Made by a program: the position numbers and the translations under genes. A model generated the notes under the pieces. The model searched no databases. It was not told the origin of the DNA and worked only from the letters and a program-made list of their open reading frames with translations. From assembly GCF_018131015.1 (NCBI RefSeq), contig NZ_JAFCJJ010000023.1, forward strand, positions 1-64,000: 64,000 nt of DNA, read 5' to 3'. Below are positions 52,544 through 61,113 of the stretch, piece by piece (the first letter of the stretch is position 1; every line of letters begins with the position of its first letter). The stretch is from Bradyrhizobium diazoefficiens (GTDB lineage Bacteria; Pseudomonadota; Alphaproteobacteria; Rhizobiales; Xanthobacteraceae).

Positions 52544-53965
52544 ATGCGCTATCTCACCCTGCTCGCTTCGCTGATGTGCATGGCACTGTCGATCAGTGCC
52601 GCGAAGGCCGACCGCCGCGTCGCTTTCGTCGTCGGCAACGGCGCCTACAAGAACGTCGCGCAATTGCCGAACCCGCCGATCGACGCCAAGGCGATGGCCT
52701 CGACGCTGCGCAATGTCGGCTTCGAGGTGATCGAAGGATCCAATCTGTCGCGCGACCAGATGACGGAGAAGCTGCTCGACTTCGGTCGCAAGGCGCAGGG
52801 CTCGGACATCGCGGTGTTCTATTACGCCGGCCACGGCATCGCCGTCGGGGGCACCAACTATCTCCTGCCGGTCGACGCCGACATCAAGTCGGAGATGGAC
52901 GTCAAGCTCGGCGCAGCCATCAATATCGACCTGACGCTCGACCAGACCATGGGCGACGCCAAGGTCAAGCTCGTCTTCCTCGACGCCTGCCGCGACAATC
53001 CCTTCGCCGCCAAGATCAAGTCGAACTCGGCGACGCGCAGCGTCAACGTCGGAAGCGGTCTCGCCGAGATGAAGTCGGGCGAAGGCACGCTGATCGCGTT
53101 CGCCACCGGCCCGGGCCAGACCGCGCTCGACGGCCAGGAGGGCAACAACAGCCCGTTCACCCGCGCCCTGATCGACAACATCACCAAGCCCGGCGTCGAG
53201 ATCCAGCAGGCGATGACCTCGGTGCGCGCCCAGGTCAATGAGGAGACCCACAAGGGCCAGCTCCCCTGGGGCCATACCAACCTGATCGGCGCGGTCTACC
53301 TCAACCAGGCGCCGACGACCCAGGTCGCCAATGCGGCGCCGACGGCGTCCAGTGTCGCTCCCGCCGCCACGGGCGGCAGCTCGGACGGTGTCGAGCTCGA
53401 GTACTGGCGCTCGGTCAAGGAATCCAACAAGCCGGAAGAGCTCAACGCCTATCTGACCGCCTATCCGAACGGCCAGTTCAAGGCGCTGGCGCTGGCACGG
53501 CTGGCCGCGATCAAGAGCGGTCCGTCGACCACGACCCGCAACCTGAACGCCGGCATCGATCCCGCGACCTTCACCGACGATGCCACCCAGCTCACCGAGG
53601 ACCAGATCGGCCTCGACAAGGGGCAGCGCCGCGACGTGCAGCGGCGCCTGACCGGCCTCGGCTTCGATACCAAGGTGACCGGCGCGTTCAACGACGAGAC
53701 CCGCTCGGTGCTGAAGCGCTGGCAGGCCGCCCGCGGCTATCCGTCGACGGGCTACCTCAACAAGCTCCAGCACAAGGCCCTGCTCACCGAGATCGTGGCG
53801 ACGACGTCGACGGCGAGCGAAGAAGGCCAGAAGCCTGCCCGCCGCGCCAGCGGCTCGGGCCAGAGCAGCGCACCGGCGCCGCACCGCAGCAGCGGTCCCG
53901 ATCCGGGCGCGGCCTTCGTCGGCGGTGTGGTCGGCGGCATGATGGGCGGCATGTTCCGCCGCTGA
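52544..53965 (+). CDS. exported caspase-like (orthocaspase) protein with peptidoglycan-binding domain
   Basis: 473 residues. A signal peptide (LLASLMCMALSISAAKA) is followed by a caspase-fold peptidase C14 domain: RRVAFVVGNGAYKNV, then the catalytic His in FYYAGHGIAVGG near residue 96 and Cys in FLDACRDNPF near 148, so the dyad is intact. A linker with LEYWRSVKESNKPEELNAYL follows. A peptidoglycan-binding type 1 domain (QRRDVQRRLTGLGFDTKVTG to RWQAARGYPSTGYLN, about 360-420) and a Gly/Met-rich tail (GGVVGGMMGGMFRR) close the protein. It should act outside the cytoplasm, probably at the wall. The target is unknown. Confidence 0.87.
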   Translation: MRYLTLLASLMCMALSISAAKADRRVAFVVGNGAYKNVAQLPNPPIDAKAMASTLRNVGFEVIEGSNLSRDQMTEKLLDFGRKAQGSDIAVFYYAGHGIAVGGTNYLLPVDADIKSEMDVKLGAAINIDLTLDQTMGDAKVKLVFLDACRDNPFAAKIKSNSATRSVNVGSGLAEMKSGEGTLIAFATGPGQTALDGQEGNNSPFTRALIDNITKPGVEIQQAMTSVRAQVNEETHKGQLPWGHTNLIGAVYLNQAPTTQVANAAPTASSVAPAATGGSSDGVELEYWRSVKESNKPEELNAYLTAYPNGQFKALALARLAAIKSGPSTTTRNLNAGIDPATFTDDATQLTEDQIGLDKGQRRDVQRRLTGLGFDTKVTGAFNDETRSVLKRWQAARGYPSTGYLNKLQHKALLTEIVATTSTASEEGQKPARRASGSGQSSAPAPHRSSGPDPGAAFVGGVVGGMMGGMFRR

Positions 53966-53988
53966 GGCGGGGACCAGATTCCGAATGC

Positions 53989-54015
53989 AAAAGCCCGGCT
54001 CGCGCCGGGCTTTTT
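53989..54015. terminator. bidirectional intrinsic terminator
   Basis: AAAAGCCCGGC (53989-53999), loop TCGC, GCCGGGCTTTT (54004-54014): a perfect stem with A and T runs on its two sides. It lies between the convergent caspase-like and BrnA genes. Confidence 0.92.
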
Positions 54016-54046
54016 CCATTTCGACACGCATGGTCAGGCGTCGCGT

Positions 54047-54289
54047 CTACTTCCCTGCCGCCTTGCGCAGCGCCTCGTTGATGCGATCCTGCCAGCCGGG
54101 GCCGCCCTCCCTGAAATATTCCAGCACGTCCTGGTCGATCCGCAGCGTGACCTGCTCCTTGATTCCTGGTGCCACGTTCTGCTTCGGCGGCGCCGCGGCG
54201 ACCTTGGCCGTCACCTTCTTGAACGCTGCCTCGGCCTCGGTGCGTGCATCGCCCAATGTCCGCGGCCGCCTCGGTGGTTGATCCGCCAT
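54047..54289 (-). CDS. brnA: BrnA-family antitoxin, orphan
   Basis: 80-residue BrnA-type antitoxin. The C-terminal ribbon-helix-helix part reads EQVTLRIDQDVLEYFREGGP and GWQDRINEALRKAA, the usual BrnA/DUF4415 signature. The N-terminal half is basic and Ala-rich. BrnA normally follows the RNase toxin BrnT in an operon, but no BrnT-like gene lies next to it; cysK is three bases upstream on the same strand. It may be a solitary DNA-binding regulator. Confidence 0.8.
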   Translation of the reverse strand: MADQPPRRPRTLGDARTEAEAAFKKVTAKVAAAPPKQNVAPGIKEQVTLRIDQDVLEYFREGGPGWQDRINEALRKAAGK

Positions 54290-54292
54290 GTC

Positions 54293-55270
<978 letters not shown>

Positions 55271-55492
55271 GATGAAAACTCCCTGTGACGACAATGCGCG
55301 GCTTTTCGCAGCTCCTGCGCAGTTAGAAACAGCTTGTGACGACACGCAAGCAACAACGCGGGAGCGCATTGAATTCGCTGCATCGCAAAATCGCGTGAGC
55401 GCAAATGTAAGAAAACCGGCGCATTTGTGTTGCGACCTCGTCAATCGATTCTGCTTATGATAGACTAAGGTTCAAAGCAGGGAGGTCCCACC

Positions 55493-55708
55493 ATGTCAGC
55501 TGTTGCTGAAGTGCTGTCGACCGTCGCGCCGCGCGATCCGCGCTGCAGCGAGTTGCCCACCTGTCCCGTCTGCGCCGACTCCATGGTCGCCGCCGAAGCC
55601 TCTGCCTACGTCTCGGACCAAGTGATCAGCTATCTCTGGACCTGCGACACCTGTGGTTATGGCTTCGTGACCAAGCACGCCGTCAAGCAGCGGTTCACGT
55701 GCAATTGA
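55493..55708 (+). CDS. small zinc-ribbon-like protein
   Basis: 71 residues with two CxxC pairs (LPTCPVCADSMV and WTCDTCGYGF) about 26 residues apart, likely one zinc site. A GGGAGG site precedes the ATG. The pattern YLWTCDTCGYGFVT is seen in small Bradyrhizobium proteins of unknown function. It is divergent from cysK. Confidence 0.65.
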   Translation: MSAVAEVLSTVAPRDPRCSELPTCPVCADSMVAAEASAYVSDQVISYLWTCDTCGYGFVTKHAVKQRFTCN

Positions 55709-55878
55709 CTCCCTGTGGTTAGTGCGCGATCTCCGCGCTCCCCTCTGCCCCGCACTGAGCCACGCGGTCGCGCTCAACGAACTGGATCTGTTGTGCGCTC
55801 CTGGTCAGGATTCAACGAACGGCATGCCGACGCGCGCCGTGATCCCGGTTCTAGTGAAATCCCTGGCGTTTTCCGTTC

Positions 55879-57603
55879 TCAAGCGCGCACCTGCCACAGC
55901 GTAAGCGCAAGCATGAGATAGGCAGCGCAAGTCCACAGCGACTGCCAATTGGCCGGCCCTTCGTGAATCCCGACATAGATCGCCGCGGCGACAAAAACTC
56001 CGGCAAATATCGATTCCGCGATCGGACGGCTTCCCTTGTTGGCCGGATTGAGCAGCGTCACGGCCGCGGAAGGCACAGCGGCCATGGTGAGGGCAGCAAA
56101 GGGAAAATCAACGAAGCGCGGGTCGAACACAAGTCCGACCGCGTTCGCTGTGCCGATCACGACGATGACGGTCCAGCCCAAGGTGTGCAGGGTTGTGAAC
56201 GGGGTTTCGGTCCGGTAGCCGTCCGGGCCCAGCAATTCCAGAAAGGTAGGTGACGTGCGACCCGACATGAGTGCGCTGGCCGCAAACAGCGGCGAAGCTG
56301 TCGCTGCGATCAGAAGAGAGCCCGACAGAAGCCAGCCGCCCGCTCCGATGCTTTCATAGACCATCCTCTGGGCAGCCACTCCAAACATGATTCCGGCAGT
56401 GCTCGCCAATAGTCCCACCGCAAGCCATGGAATGAGTCCTGGCTCCCTGGGCCTGCGGCGCAGCGTCAACCAGGCCGCTCCAAAGATCAGGATCGCCAGC
56501 GCCATGCCGCCGCACATTTGCAGCCGCCAGACTGGAAAATTGCTGATGGGTGCTCCGGGTGGATATTTCGGCGCGCGCCGTTCGGAATCGAACAGGCCCC
56601 AGGATCCGCCGACCGTGCCTTCGATCTCGCGCTTCCATCCTTCATCGTAAGCTTCGAACAGGTTGACGCGGAAATTCTCCCGCCGGGCAAGGGCGAGAAT
56701 CTCCGAAACCACCCGCGCCTGGTTGACGGGCGACGGTAGCGCCGATTCGCGCATGCGACCCTGGCTTGGCCAGCCGATTTCCCCGATCAGGATGTCCTTG
56801 CCCGGAAAAGCCGCCGCGATCATTCGGCGAATCTCATCAACATGAGCGGCAGCGGATTCCGCCGGGATCGGAACGTTCTCCCAATATGGCAGGATGTGAA
56901 CGGTGACGAAATCGACGGCATCGTAGAGTTCGCGATTGCTCAGCCAGAACTCCCACACGTCGGCATAAGTAACGGGAACATTGACCTGCGCCTTGACCGA
57001 GCGGATCGTGGCGATGAGGTCTGCAACCGTTATATCCTTGCGCAACAGCGTCTCATTGCCAACCACGATCGCGATAATGGTTTCGGGATATTCCCTGGCC
57101 AGACGTATTGCGGCGGAAATTTGCGCCGAATTTTTCTGCTTGTCCTTGTCAAGAAAGATGCCCTGAATGACCTTGAGTCCCGCCTTGGCCGCAAGTCCGG
57201 GAATCTGGTCGAGGCCGAGATCCGTCGCATAGGTTCGGATGCAATCCGAAATCTTCGCGAGTTGGGCAAGATCCTCCGCGATCTGCTCCGGCGTCACCTG
57301 CGTCGCTTGCGAAAGCGATGTCTGATGATTGCGGAAGGGAGCGTACGATATGCACTGGACCTTGTCGTCAGCATCGATCGGTGCGCGCACCAACTTCACC
57401 GGGATGCCCAGCCACCACCACGCCGCGGCGATAACTCCCAACGATATCAGGAGAAGCGTCAGCGGCGTGCGCAGAGACACCATTTCGTCCTTTGCAGGAA
57501 TAATTCGCGAGGCTTCGTCAGTCTGCGAAACGAACAGGTTAAACACCGATCTTGTTTTTTTCCGAGAGACCATCGCGATCACGCGCCGACTGATGTTATT
57601 CAT
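55879..57603 (-). CDS. second NdvC-like beta-glucan synthesis protein
   Basis: Up to 574 residues, a clear paralogue of ndvC at 33481-35145. It shares SLRTPLTLLLISLGVIAAAW near the start, IAIVVGNETLLRKDI near residue 181, PVTYADVWEFWLSNRELYDA, HILPYWENVPIP, LIGEIGWPSQGRMRESALPS near 272 and GTVGGSWGLFDSE. Both GH17 catalytic Glu are kept and the C-terminal helices are present. The N terminus is about 20-30 residues longer, and a Met at 57483 would restore the length of ndvC. No ndvB or ndvD copy accompanies it. Confidence 0.82.
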   Translation of the reverse strand: MNNISRRVIAMVSRKKTRSVFNLFVSQTDEASRIIPAKDEMVSLRTPLTLLLISLGVIAAAWWWLGIPVKLVRAPIDADDKVQCISYAPFRNHQTSLSQATQVTPEQIAEDLAQLAKISDCIRTYATDLGLDQIPGLAAKAGLKVIQGIFLDKDKQKNSAQISAAIRLAREYPETIIAIVVGNETLLRKDITVADLIATIRSVKAQVNVPVTYADVWEFWLSNRELYDAVDFVTVHILPYWENVPIPAESAAAHVDEIRRMIAAAFPGKDILIGEIGWPSQGRMRESALPSPVNQARVVSEILALARRENFRVNLFEAYDEGWKREIEGTVGGSWGLFDSERRAPKYPPGAPISNFPVWRLQMCGGMALAILIFGAAWLTLRRRPREPGLIPWLAVGLLASTAGIMFGVAAQRMVYESIGAGGWLLSGSLLIAATASPLFAASALMSGRTSPTFLELLGPDGYRTETPFTTLHTLGWTVIVVIGTANAVGLVFDPRFVDFPFAALTMAAVPSAAVTLLNPANKGSRPIAESIFAGVFVAAAIYVGIHEGPANWQSLWTCAAYLMLALTLWQVRA

Positions 57604-57871
57604 CCGCTCCCGAACCGGTTCAAGATGTCAGATGGCACCGGGATCGGCCCGGGCGTCAATGCCAGTTGCCCACGTCGCGGGAAGGTCGAGAATGCGTCGC
57701 CAATCCATCGTTCAGCGGCGAATTTCCGGAGCCTTCTGTCACCGCTGTATTTATTTATGCACCCCCAGGCGAAATGCTCGTTGACATACGTCAACATGTT
57801 CAGGCGACCTTGCCCAAGGCCGCGACCGAAGCACTGCGAATGTTGCCCGGCGCCAACCGGGTGCTCCAGCA

Positions 57872-59005
57872 CTAGCGCGGCGCGATGTCGCCTTTCGCCC
57901 AGTCCTCACGCGTCCGCCGGTAGAACTCGTCGAACGTCCCCTGTGCGATCGCGTCCCTGATGCCATGCATCAGGAACTGGTAGTAGGCGATATTGATCTC
58001 GGACAGCAGCATGGCCCCGAGCGTCTCGCCGGCCTTGACGAGATGGTGCAGATAGGCGCGCGCGCAGTTGCGCGTCGAGGGCCATGAGCTTTCCTCGTCG
58101 AGTGGGCGCGGATCGTCGGCATGGCGCGCATTGCGCAGATTGACCTGGCCGAAACGGGTGAAGGCGACGCCGTGGCGGCCATTGCGGGTCGGCATCACGC
58201 AGTCGAACATGTCGACGCCGCGCCTGACCGCTTCGAGAATGTCGTCGGGCGTGCCGACGCCCATCAGATAGCGCGGCCGGTCCTGCGGCAGCGCCGGCGC
58301 GGTCTCGTCGATCATCGCGAGCATCACCGCCTGCGGCTCGCCGACGGCGAGGCCGCCGATCGCATAGCCGTGGAAACCGATCTCGACCAGGCCTTTCGCG
58401 CTGGCATGGCGAAGTTGCGGCACGTCGCCGCCTTGCACGATGCCGAACAGCATGTAGCCGGCGGGCGCACTCTCGAAGGCGCGCTTGCTGCGCTCGGCCC
58501 AGCGCAGCGACAGGCGCATCGCGCGCTCGATGTCGTCGCGCTCGGCCGGCAGCCGCACGCATTCGTCCATCTGCATGGCGATGTCGGAGCCGAGCAGGCG
58601 CTGCACCTCGATCGAGCGTTCCGGCGACAGCTCGACCTTGGCGCCGTCGATATGGGAGCGGAAGGTGACGGCATGCTCGCTGACCTTGCGAAGGTCCGCC
58701 AGCGACATCACCTGGAAGCCGCCGGAATCCGTCAGCATCGGCCCGTTCCAGCCGGTGAAGGTCTGCAGGCCGCCCAGCGCACTGATGCGCTCGGCACCGG
58801 GGCGCAGCATCAAATGATAGGTGTTGCCGAGCACGATGTCGGCGCCGGCATCGCGCGCCTCCCGCCAATGCATCCCCTTCATGGCGCCGGCGGTGCCGAC
58901 CGGCATGAAGGCCGGTGTCCGCACCACGCCATGCGGCGTGGTCAGGCGGCCGGCGCGCGCCGCCCCGTCGGTAGCGAGCAGCTCAAAGTGATTGGGAAGG
59001 CTCAT
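57872..59005 (-). CDS. tgt: queuine tRNA-ribosyltransferase
   Basis: 377-residue Tgt, which swaps guanine 34 for preQ1 in tRNAs with GUN anticodons. The N terminus runs MSLPNHFELLATDGAARAGR, and DSGGFQVMSLADL holds the nucleophile-side Asp. GGLAVGEPQ and MFDCVMPTRNGRHG follow the family, and the active-site Asp lies in the latter. The zinc-binding CxCxxC that normally precedes RAYLHHL is replaced by SSWPSTRNCARAYLHHL, so the three Cys ligands are missing. The length is normal. It belongs with queA downstream in the queuosine pathway. Confidence 0.93.
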   Translation of the reverse strand: MSLPNHFELLATDGAARAGRLTTPHGVVRTPAFMPVGTAGAMKGMHWREARDAGADIVLGNTYHLMLRPGAERISALGGLQTFTGWNGPMLTDSGGFQVMSLADLRKVSEHAVTFRSHIDGAKVELSPERSIEVQRLLGSDIAMQMDECVRLPAERDDIERAMRLSLRWAERSKRAFESAPAGYMLFGIVQGGDVPQLRHASAKGLVEIGFHGYAIGGLAVGEPQAVMLAMIDETAPALPQDRPRYLMGVGTPDDILEAVRRGVDMFDCVMPTRNGRHGVAFTRFGQVNLRNARHADDPRPLDEESSWPSTRNCARAYLHHLVKAGETLGAMLLSEINIAYYQFLMHGIRDAIAQGTFDEFYRRTREDWAKGDIAPR

Positions 59006-59074
59006 GGGCCGCTTAATGCGTCAGGGGGGGCGCGGATTCAACCCGTTCAGGACCGAAAATGCGGCGAAAAGACG

Positions 59075-59103
59075 TTGACGGGAACAAAACTCTCCCGCAT
59101 AAG
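59075..59103 (+). promoter_or_regulatory. promoter of the asd leader transcript
   Basis: TTGACG (59075-59080), a 17-base spacer and CATAAG (59098-59103) match the sigma-70 pattern. Transcription would begin about 59110, one to two bases before the leader ATG at 59112, so the leader peptide would be translated from a leaderless or nearly leaderless mRNA. Confidence 0.7.
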
Positions 59104-59111
59104 TCGGCGCC

Positions 59112-59183
59112 ATGTTCACGACCACCAAACGCACGACCAAAACCACCACGGCCTTCGGGGCCCGGGGAGGCGTGCGCGCATAG
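59112..59183 (+). CDS. threonine-rich leader peptide (attenuator)
   Basis: A 23-codon frame, MFTTTKRTTKTTTAFGARGG then VRA and a stop, with eight Thr and two Lys codons clustered at codons 3-13. No Shine-Dalgarno is needed if the transcript starts at the ATG. It lies 93 bases before the asd start and just ahead of a terminator. Ribosome pausing at the Thr codons when threonine is scarce should favour the alternative fold in which CGGGGC (59156-59161) pairs with GCCCCG (59215-59220) and opens the terminator. The design matches leaderless trpL in Sinorhizobium; the amino acid here fits asd. Confidence 0.75.
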   Translation: MFTTTKRTTKTTTAFGARGGVRA

Positions 59184-59212
59184 TCGTCGACGAAAACGCA
59201 TCAGCTCTACCG

Positions 59213-59244
59213 AAGCCCCGCCCTCGATGGTCCGGGGCTTTTTT
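59213..59244 (+). terminator. attenuator terminator before asd
   Basis: AAGCCCCG (59213-59220) and CGGGGCTT (59233-59240) form the stem, followed by a run to six T (59239-59244). It lies between the leader peptide stop and the asd ribosome binding site. Its upstream arm is also complementary to CGGGGC inside the leader gene. Confidence 0.85.
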
Positions 59245-59276
59245 GTTGTCTCAAGCTCAATGCAATGGAGGAGAAT

Positions 59277-60302
59277 GTGAGTAACGACCCCGTCGTCGCG
59301 ATTGTCGGCGTCACCGGTGCTGTGGGCGCCGAATTCATCGCTACCATGGACAAGCGCGGCTTCCGCGTCGGCAAGCTCAAGGCGCTGGCGAGCGCCCGCT
59401 CGGCCGGCAAGACGGTGTCGTTCCGCGGGCAGAACGTCATCATCGAGGAGCTCACCGAGCGTGCCTTCGAGGGCGTCGACATCGCTCTGTTCTCCGCCGG
59501 CGGCAGCATCTCGAAGAAGTACGCCCCGATCGCCGTCAAGGCCGGCGCGGTCGTCGTCGACAACTCCTCCGCCTTCCGCATGGATCCGAACGTGCCGCTG
59601 GTGATCCCCGAGATCAACGCGAACCGGATCCGCGACCACAAGGGCATCATTGCCAACCCGAACTGCGCAGCGATCACCGCGCTGGTGCCGCTCTGGCCGA
59701 TCCACCAGAAGAACCGCATCAAGCGCGTCATCATCTCGACCTACCAGGCGGCCTCCGGCGCCGGCGCGGCCGCGATGGACGAGCTCGTGGAATCCACCCG
59801 CGCCAGTCTCAACGGGCAAGTCTATACGCCCAAGGTGATGCCGCACCCCTACGCCTTCAACCTCTTCAACCACAACACCGCTGTTGATCCCGAGACCGGC
59901 TACAACGACGAAGAAACCAAGGTCATCAAGGAGACCCGCAAGATCTTCGAGGACGAGACCATCGCCGTCGGCGTCACCTGCGTCCGCGTGCCGGTGCTGC
60001 GTGCCCATTGCGAGGCCATCACCTTCGAATGCGAGAAGCCGATCACCGAGGACCAGGTCCGCGCCATCATGGCGCAGGCGCCTGGCGTGAAGGTGGTCGA
60101 CGACCGCGCCAAAAACTACTTCCCGATGCCAATCGACGCCTCCGGCCAGGACGACGTCCTGGTTGGCCGCATCCGCAAGGATGTCAGCGACCCCAGCGGC
60201 CATTCGATCTCGATGTTCGTGGCGGCCGATCAGCTCCTGAAGGGTGCCGCGCTGAACGCGGTGCAGATCGCCGAGCTGTTGCCGCAGCGGGTGATGGCGT
60301 AG
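59277..60302 (+). CDS. asd: aspartate-semialdehyde dehydrogenase
   Basis: 341-residue NADP-dependent aspartate-beta-semialdehyde dehydrogenase, the branch enzyme to lysine/diaminopimelate, threonine and methionine. VAIVGVTGAVGAEFIATMD binds the cofactor; GIIANPNCAAITALVPL carries the catalytic Cys; CVRVPVLRAHCEAITFECEK carries the catalytic His; NYFPMPIDASGQDDVLVGRI follows the family. The start is GTG at 59277 because GGAGGAG (59267-59273) is correctly spaced for it; an ATG at 59265 would put the binding site inside the gene. It is preceded by the Thr-rich leader and terminator. Confidence 0.96.
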   Translation: MSNDPVVAIVGVTGAVGAEFIATMDKRGFRVGKLKALASARSAGKTVSFRGQNVIIEELTERAFEGVDIALFSAGGSISKKYAPIAVKAGAVVVDNSSAFRMDPNVPLVIPEINANRIRDHKGIIANPNCAAITALVPLWPIHQKNRIKRVIISTYQAASGAGAAAMDELVESTRASLNGQVYTPKVMPHPYAFNLFNHNTAVDPETGYNDEETKVIKETRKIFEDETIAVGVTCVRVPVLRAHCEAITFECEKPITEDQVRAIMAQAPGVKVVDDRAKNYFPMPIDASGQDDVLVGRIRKDVSDPSGHSISMFVAADQLLKGAALNAVQIAELLPQRVMA

Positions 60303-60310
60303 CAACGGCG

Positions 60311-60400
60311 CGTAGGGTCGGCAAAGCGAAGCGTGCCCACCCTCCCCGAGCGTGCACTTGAGGGTGGGCACGGCGCGATGTGCCCTTGCTCACCCTACAC
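60311..60400. repeat. dispersed hairpin repeat after asd
   Basis: CGTGCCCACCCTC (60332-60344) and GAGGGTGGGCACG (60360-60372) form a perfect 13-bp stem, enclosed by GTAGGGT (60312-60318) and ACCCTAC (60392-60398). The motif GTAGGGTnGGCAAAGCGAAG resembles a repeat common in Bradyrhizobium intergenic DNA. It separates asd from the convergent vapC and may work as a terminator. Confidence 0.75.
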
Positions 60401-60418
60401 CGCTAACCAAACATGGAG

Positions 60419-60814
60419 TCAGGTCAACGCCGGCACAACATCCGTCTTGGCGAAATCGGCTCCTTTGAAGAGGAGAGTCTGCGAACGCGCCTTCGCCAGA
60501 GCATAGACCGCACAATCGACGATGTTGAGCTGCGCCGGATGTCCGCCGCCCTTGCCGAAGCGCCGAAATGCCTCGAAGGCACTCCTTGCCATATCAGCGT
60601 CGAACGGAACGACCGCAATTCCCGCAGTCACCAGCAACTCGTCGAAAAACCCGACGGCCGCCGTCCCGAAACGCGCAGAGAGAACGATCTTCGTTTCGAG
60701 GACGGCGACAGCCGATATCGCGAGGCTATCAGCTTCCAGCATGGCGGTCCGATAGCGCTGCCCGTCCGCCTCGTTGGTTACGGTCGCAACGATTGCGGAC
60801 GTATCCAAAATCAT
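60419..60814 (-). CDS. vapC: VapC-type PIN-domain toxin
   Basis: 131-residue PIN-domain ribonuclease of a type II toxin-antitoxin system. Acidic catalytic residues are visible: MILDTSAIVA (Asp 4), VAVLETKIVL (Glu), LNIVDCAVYALAKA (Asp) and FKGADFAKTDV (Asp). The length is normal for VapC. It overlaps vapB as TGATG, so the two are translationally coupled. Its target RNA is unknown; it may cleave initiator tRNA or rRNA as other VapC toxins do. Confidence 0.93.
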   Translation of the reverse strand: MILDTSAIVATVTNEADGQRYRTAMLEADSLAISAVAVLETKIVLSARFGTAAVGFFDELLVTAGIAVVPFDADMARSAFEAFRRFGKGGGHPAQLNIVDCAVYALAKARSQTLLFKGADFAKTDVVPALT

Positions 60815-61056
60815 CAGGAGGGCAACCCGAAACGGTCATAGCCGAGGATTTCATCGGCAGACCGTGAGTCGAGAACGGGCAAGCTCGCGGTCCGTTCGAA
60901 GAATGATGTCAGGGCGGCGCTTCTATCGGCGACCGGAGAGCCGACACGAGACAAGCGCTCCTCGATCGCGCGCTCCAGCGCCGTCTCGATATCCTCCCCC
61001 GTCAGGCGGGCGAGGCGCTGGGCAAGCTCATCGACCTTCGCGGAACGGATGTTCAT
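60814..61056 (-). CDS. vapB: VapB-type antitoxin
   Basis: 80-residue antitoxin with the start MNIRSAKVDELAQRLARLTG and a helix ETALERAIEERLSRV. This is the layout of the Rv0623/PSK transcription-factor-like VapB family: an N-terminal DNA-binding part and a C-terminal tail (FERTASLPVLDSRSADEILG) that blocks the toxin. The last residues (YDRFGLPS) end at the vapC start. The pair should autoregulate its promoter in 61057-61113. Confidence 0.9.
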   Translation of the reverse strand: MNIRSAKVDELAQRLARLTGEDIETALERAIEERLSRVGSPVADRSAALTSFFERTASLPVLDSRSADEILGYDRFGLPS

Positions 61057-61113
61057 CGGCTGCTCGATCTACGCAAATGACGCCAATAGCGTAACACAAA
61101 GAGCCTGCCGGTG

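Noticed and set aside
57780..57795. Palindrome GTTGACATACGTCAAC downstream of tgt.
   Set aside because: Only 6-bp arms, in a stretch with no gene start near it. Not distinguishable from chance.
57600..57871. A 90-codon minus-strand frame starting at the tgt stop (GTG overlapping the TAG).
   Set aside because: No family-like sequence, no supporting motif, and the composition changes along its length. It may be chance readthrough.
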